Of a DNA stretch of 64,000 bases, positions 26,201-32,444 are shown piece by piece. The DNA is from Diphasiastrum complanatum (lineage: Eukaryota; Streptophyta; Lycopodiopsida; Lycopodiales; Lycopodiaceae). The stretch is taken from NCBI GenBank assembly GCA_029204225.1, contig CM055102.1, positions 42,433,229 through 42,497,228 of the forward strand, in the 5' to 3' direction. The notes under the pieces were generated by a model, which ran no database searches, was not told where the DNA came from, and saw only the letters and a list, made by a program, of their open reading frames with translations. How positions within the stretch are numbered: the first letter of the stretch is position 1; each line of letters opens with the position of its first letter. A program made the position numbers and the translations under genes.

Positions 26201-27699
26201 TTCCTTCTTTGATAGTATCATAAGTAGTTTTCTAGTGAATGGTAAAAAATGCTTCCTTCCAAGAGAAGTCAAAGGTGAATATGTATCCCGCATTTCTGAC
26301 CTTTCAGTCCTTTTCCTTGTTTCAATTGTATTCTCTCCATGCTCATGTGTTGATGGAGGCACTTCAAATAGTTCCTCAATGATAACAAAAATGTCAGCAC
26401 CTTGTTCCTCACATCCAGGTGTTTCTCAAATCCTTTATTTACCTTCTTGGTATCTTATCTCATCAAAACCAACATCCCTACTTATAATGACTTTTCTTCC
26501 TTTAAAAGCATAAAGCCCATATCACCATCATAACCAAAGCATTAAACATTTCATCGCTTTTGAATCCAACTTACTCCTCATTACGAATATGACATATGCA
26601 GTATGTAAATTGTGGTGGCTAAATACCCAAAAAATAAAGGCCATTCCCTTCTTCCATACCCATAGATTTGTATGAAATGAAAAAAAAAAATTATGGATTA
26701 TTGTTATTGATAAAAGTGCAAAGCATTCATTAACATGAAATCATTGTGACCATATTAGAACAACATTTGAATATTGTATGAACTTGACCTTGTTACTCTT
26801 ATTGGGTAGATGTGCAGGTATTAGTGCCTAAACCAAAGAATTAACTTATGAAACTATCTTCATGCTAACAATTTAATAAAAATGTGCAGGTTCTTCGAGT
26901 ACTAATGAGGCTTTATGAAAATTATAAAACATGATAATGAACCCTTTCCTTATGGGTATGTGCAGGTACTTGGGAAAGTGCTTGAAGAACAAGAACAAGA
27001 AAAGCTTGCTAAGTTTAAAAGGGTACCTTAAAAATACTTTATCGAGTTTACAATGAAGGCTTTTCCATAAGTCTATGATGAAGGTCAGAGGAGTCTATAA
27101 AGAATTCGAGATGCGCCAAGGGACTGATCACCTGTTTGACCTTCTCCACCACAATTGGGGATGGGGAAGAAAATAGGCCTAGGAGTTGATGACTGTTATG
27201 CAAAATAAAGATGGACATATACTAAGCTTTTCCCTTCGAAAGATTTCACTTCGGGTGAAATCCCAAGTTGTGATAATGAAAATCAACTTGAGAGTGGCTA
27301 ACATTAAATGTTAAGCTAGCTACTTTTCGACATGTCCAATATAATTTACCAACCTTGCCAAATGGCTTGGAGACTTTAATATAACTAGAAAAATGCACCT
27401 CTTTACTCTCCACAACTCCCTCTCAACTCTCACTCACCCCTACACCTCACCTCTTCACTTCACTTACCCCTACTTCACTAGGAGTCTCTTCCACACCTCT
27501 TGAACTTGACACCCCTTAACAATTTGGCAAGCTTCCCCCTTCTCTATTAAAGGGAGAGTGCACCCTTCTATCATGGCTATTCTCCCTCATGATGCCTAGC
27601 TTGCTTGCCTTGTTGCCTTGGGTGTAGGTGCTTTGGAAAAGGAGCTTAGAGCTATGGCATAAGGAGACTGTCAATTCGATTGGAGACTCTTGGAGGTCC

Positions 27700-27782
<83 letters not shown>

Positions 27783-28150
27783 CATGCCATTGTCTCTCTC
27801 CCTCTCTATCCTACACTCAGCCATCCATACATCATTTTCCTACGCTTCAAAGATCAGCCCACTCACTTCTACACTCGGCCTACTACCATTTTGGAACTAC
27901 TCTTAAGCTCTCATAGTTGTAAACTTTCACATTGGGTCAAGAAACCCAAAACTCGTTGCATGCATGCATCACCCCCTTCCAAAGCTTTGCATGTCTTCTT
28001 TACCTTCTTCAAAACATTGCATGAACCTATTCTCAACTCCATTATTCTTGCATCTCACTCTTCTTTAAGTTGAAGAAAGGTTGTCTTTTGCCTCCTAGAT
28101 TTTGTATCCATTGCAAGGCCTGCCAAACCTCAAGATATATTTGAAAACAC

Positions 28151-28238
<88 letters not shown>

Positions 28239-31200
28239 GCTTTGCCAATGATCTTGCATAACAAAGATTTTCCTGCAAGGGGTAGTCCCCATCTTGACCC
28301 CTCATCACTTCTTTGTGTGAATACTTGATGTGGGATGTTTGGTACAATATTTTCAAAATCATTTATGTATTCGATGTCAATTAAAATTCAATCATTATTC
28401 CTAAAAATTGAGTTTGGTTGGACTAGATGTATAAATTACTTCACCCCAAAAATATATTAGGAAGATTCTTGTTCTTCAACATGATCCAAGCACACTCCAC
28501 GATTGATTGGTTTTTCCTTTCTGCAACTCTATTTTGTTGAGGCATATCTATACCTGCCAATTGTCTCTTTCCATTGTTTGCTTTTCCACTTGTGCCTTGA
28601 ACCAGGCTTTTAAAAGCGTCACTTTTATTCTTTAGACGATACACCCATGTCTTCCTAGAATGATCATCCACACAAACTATAAAATAACTTGCCCCTCCAA
28701 ATGCTTGTGTCTTCATTGGACCACACAAATTACTATGAACAAGCTCAAAAACATCTTTTGCCCTCAAAAGTATTAGAAGAAAATTTTTGCCATCGAAGCT
28801 TACCCAAGACGCATCCCTCATTTAGTCTATCATGTGTTATGAATTGAGAAAGCCCTATAATCATGTTATATTTCCTCACAATTTTCAAACTGTCAAAGTT
28901 CAAATGTCCAAACCTTTCACGCCATAACTTACTTTCCATGACAATGTCTGCAACTCCCGCCTGATGACTCATTGCTGGAGCTTGAAGTTTGTACAACCTT
29001 CCTACGAGAAATCCATCTTGCACATCATTATTTTGCTTCTTGATAAGACCATGTTCTTCATCAAACTGCACCACCGTGAGTTGCTTTGCAACAGCTGAAA
29101 CTGAAAGTGAGTTCTTACATAAAGAACATCTTCAATATCTCCTATTCTTCCTGAATGTAACTGAACTTGTACTTTTCCAACACCTTTATTGTTGCAAGTA
29201 TAGTTATCACCTAACTTGACATTCATACCATCATCCACCTGTGGATAACCACTCCCGAAGAAAAGTCGTATGTTTAGATGCCCCTGAATCTACATGCCAA
29301 GAGGCTTAGTTTCATTGAATGATGTTAATGCTGAAAATGACTCACATTGATCAAGTATCAAATCGTTTATCTTTTTATAATTTTCTATTTTTTCTTCTTC
29401 TTCAATTGCTTCTTTTTACACTCAAAAGCAACATGACCAGCTTACCATAGAAATGACAAATACTATTTTGCTTTGCATTTGTCTTCATTCCATCCTCTTG
29501 CTGGTTTTGTTGCTTTTGCTTTCTGTGTCCCTAATCGTGTAGTCTCAACGACCTATCAGGGTCTTCCTGCAGCAACTTTATCAACAACTCCGAATGTGAT
29601 CAATAGCAATAGATATTAGCCCCCATGATCTGATCTGAATCAGCAGCTATGATCCTCTTGCATGCAAATTCTAGCTCTCGGGGATGGCAACTTGTTGTCC
29701 AGTGTAAAGACCCCAAAAAATCTTGCTGTCCTTGCAGTGATTTTCAGACCTTCAACGACCAACTATGTAGACACAGCAAGCTATTCCAGCTGCAATCTGC
29801 AAAAAAGCGGACAGCAGCAACGATCCTACCACATGAAGCGAATTCCAACAGCAATAGTGATTCTGAAACTTCTTACTTTCAGCAATCTGAAGCAGTGATT
29901 TCCTACAGTAGCGATCTCCCTATCCTGTAGCGATCTTCAACAGCATAAGTAAAAGCTATGCAGTAGCACCCGTCCAGTAGCGACCCAGCAATTTTAAAGA
30001 TTCTCAATTTCAAAAATTCTTCTCAAATCATCTCTCACATAGACTCCACTATCACAAGGACTCCACCAACCTCTAATACCATGTTGGACTAATCTTATTC
30101 AAACTCACAAAACTTGAAAAAGCAAGAGACAAAAGCGATTGTATGGTTCTCTTAAAATTATCAGCCACCCATGCTCACAATCGCTCCATTCTTCAAAATG
30201 CTATTATGTCTCCCTTCAGTATCAAGGGGGGATGGTGAGCAATCAATATAGTCGAATGTTCACAATAAATCAATCCTGTTCGTGTTGAAGAGCATGCTCT
30301 GACCCAACATCCCAGGCAGGTGTGGCCTCATCCAAAAGCACACTGGACCTTTGAGGATTTGCCCTGCTAATTGTAGTCTGCTGCGGATTTGCACCACCTT
30401 CACTCGCATCAATAATCATCTGGTCGTGTGAATTTGCAGCTACAGCAGCTGCTTGATACTCATATTCTGTTCCTTACTCAATGTTTGATCATACGGTGCC
30501 ATAGATAAAAAGAGGTTCTATGCAACTTGCTTAGGAATCAAAATTCATGATCTCTTTGCTGCTAAAACAAGAATCTTGAGAACTTCCTTCCGATTCCTGA
30601 AATATTTTATTGCAAAACTCCCAAACAGTCCAGCTATGCTGTTTCACTCCCTGAGGACATACCTTGAACAGATTTTAGCAAAAAAGAAGCTCTTTCCGTA
30701 CATACGAAACAACACACCCATTAGAAAATGCTTCTATGTTTGAAAGGCACAAGGGTAAACTTAGCAAATAATGAATACTGATGCCAAAGAGCAAAGCCAG
30801 TAAAAAAAAAGTTCCTTTTATCCTAGAGATATTATGAGAAATACATACCATAGCTTCATTTGTTCAAATTTGAAAAAAAAATACAACAGCATGAATGTAG
30901 TCATTGAAAATATTACAAATCAAGTAACCATCTGCAACAAGCAATATTTTTATGTTACTTGACATTGAAAACTTTCAAATGGATAACTTACCTTGTTTCG
31001 GTTAAGGGCCCCCAGTGTGAATGCTCCAACAGCATCAAGTGCAGCCAGAACAGCTGCCTGTAAAGCAGCAGAAGCAAAAAGATTATAAGACAATTGAAGG
31101 TGAAATCATCAAGTTGTGCATGAAGATAATCTATAATTTTTCAGCAGTAGAAATGGTCAAATGGAAACACCATTGGAGTATATGGTTTATATACGATCAC

Positions 31201-32322
31201 CCAGTCCCCTTCTGAAGGGTGCATACAAAAAAACGCAAGCTCATATGCATAGATTTAGAATAGTACCTCACTTTCATCATCCAGTACTTTGGCAAAGAGA
31301 TAAGTGTCACAAACCCGGGTCAGCTCCAATAGCACCTCAACAACAGAAGGTCTCACAACAACATGCTTCTGTCAACCCAATACATTCATGCTTGAATGTT
31401 TGTCACAATATAATTTTGATGTTGGGAATATAGCCAAATTCAAAATGCAGAAAACAGGAAACACCACCTACCTGGAGTTCTTCAGCAGTTGACTCCTGAA
31501 GCACTACACCAAGGAGTTCACAAGTCATCTGCAACCACCACAATCTTAACTTGCAAATTTTCCAAAACTGTGATTGACATGCATTTGCAAATAATACTTT
31601 GCAGAGTCCTCGATGCTTACAATCTTCAACTTTGTCTCATCCCCCTAAATCTAAACCCTAAACCCAAATATTACATACCTTTCTACCACCCAGAAGTTGC
31701 CGCCTGACTAATTGAGCTACCGGTACCTGTGTCAGAAAATGGATAGGTATTCAGTCATTTGCAGAATCTTAACTTCCAAAGAACACAGAACAATAAAAGT
31801 TCAAAAATTATCACTCAACGCTCCAAGTGTGCAAAAGGATAAAAGTACTAAGATAAACATCCTTAAATATCCACTATGGCATAAGGTTACTTGATATAGC
31901 ATTAAAAAACAACAATGTTGCAACCGTATTTCCTGTGTGGCAGTGACCCCTTACGAGTGTTTTAAGTATGCCAAACTTTGCTGTAGGCATACGTGTCACG
32001 GACATACCATTCAACAAAAATACAGAGGGTCTATAAAAAATGATTCTCCAAAAAAAAAAACTGAGAGAGAGAGAGAGAGAGTATACATATTTATGTCTTT
32101 AAGATACCCAAAGGCATGTAAGACTGCTAAGTACATTTCAAGTGTGCACAAAAAATCCCAGGGGTGTAAGCATCTCCTGTGTTTGAAGATAGATACTCAT
32201 TATCCTACATAAAAATTGTCACAACATACTACCGAGTCGTGCAAGTTGTGTAGTGCACAACCAACAACTAATACTAGGAGATTCGTGTTGGCAGTGATCC
32301 TCCATTGGCAGCTGCAGGGGGG

Positions 32323-32365
<43 letters not shown>

Positions 32366-32406
32366 AAAAGAGAGAGAAAAGCTCTATAAACAAGAAAGCC
32401 TTCTTG

Positions 32407-32444
<38 letters not shown>

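Noticed and set aside
27690-28073. 127-residue plus-strand ORF and its companions, rich in SLSLSL
   Set aside because: These are translations of the (CT)n microsatellite.
28042-28362. Minus-strand ORF with (HT)n and (SL)n
   Set aside because: Translation of the compound TG/AG microsatellite.
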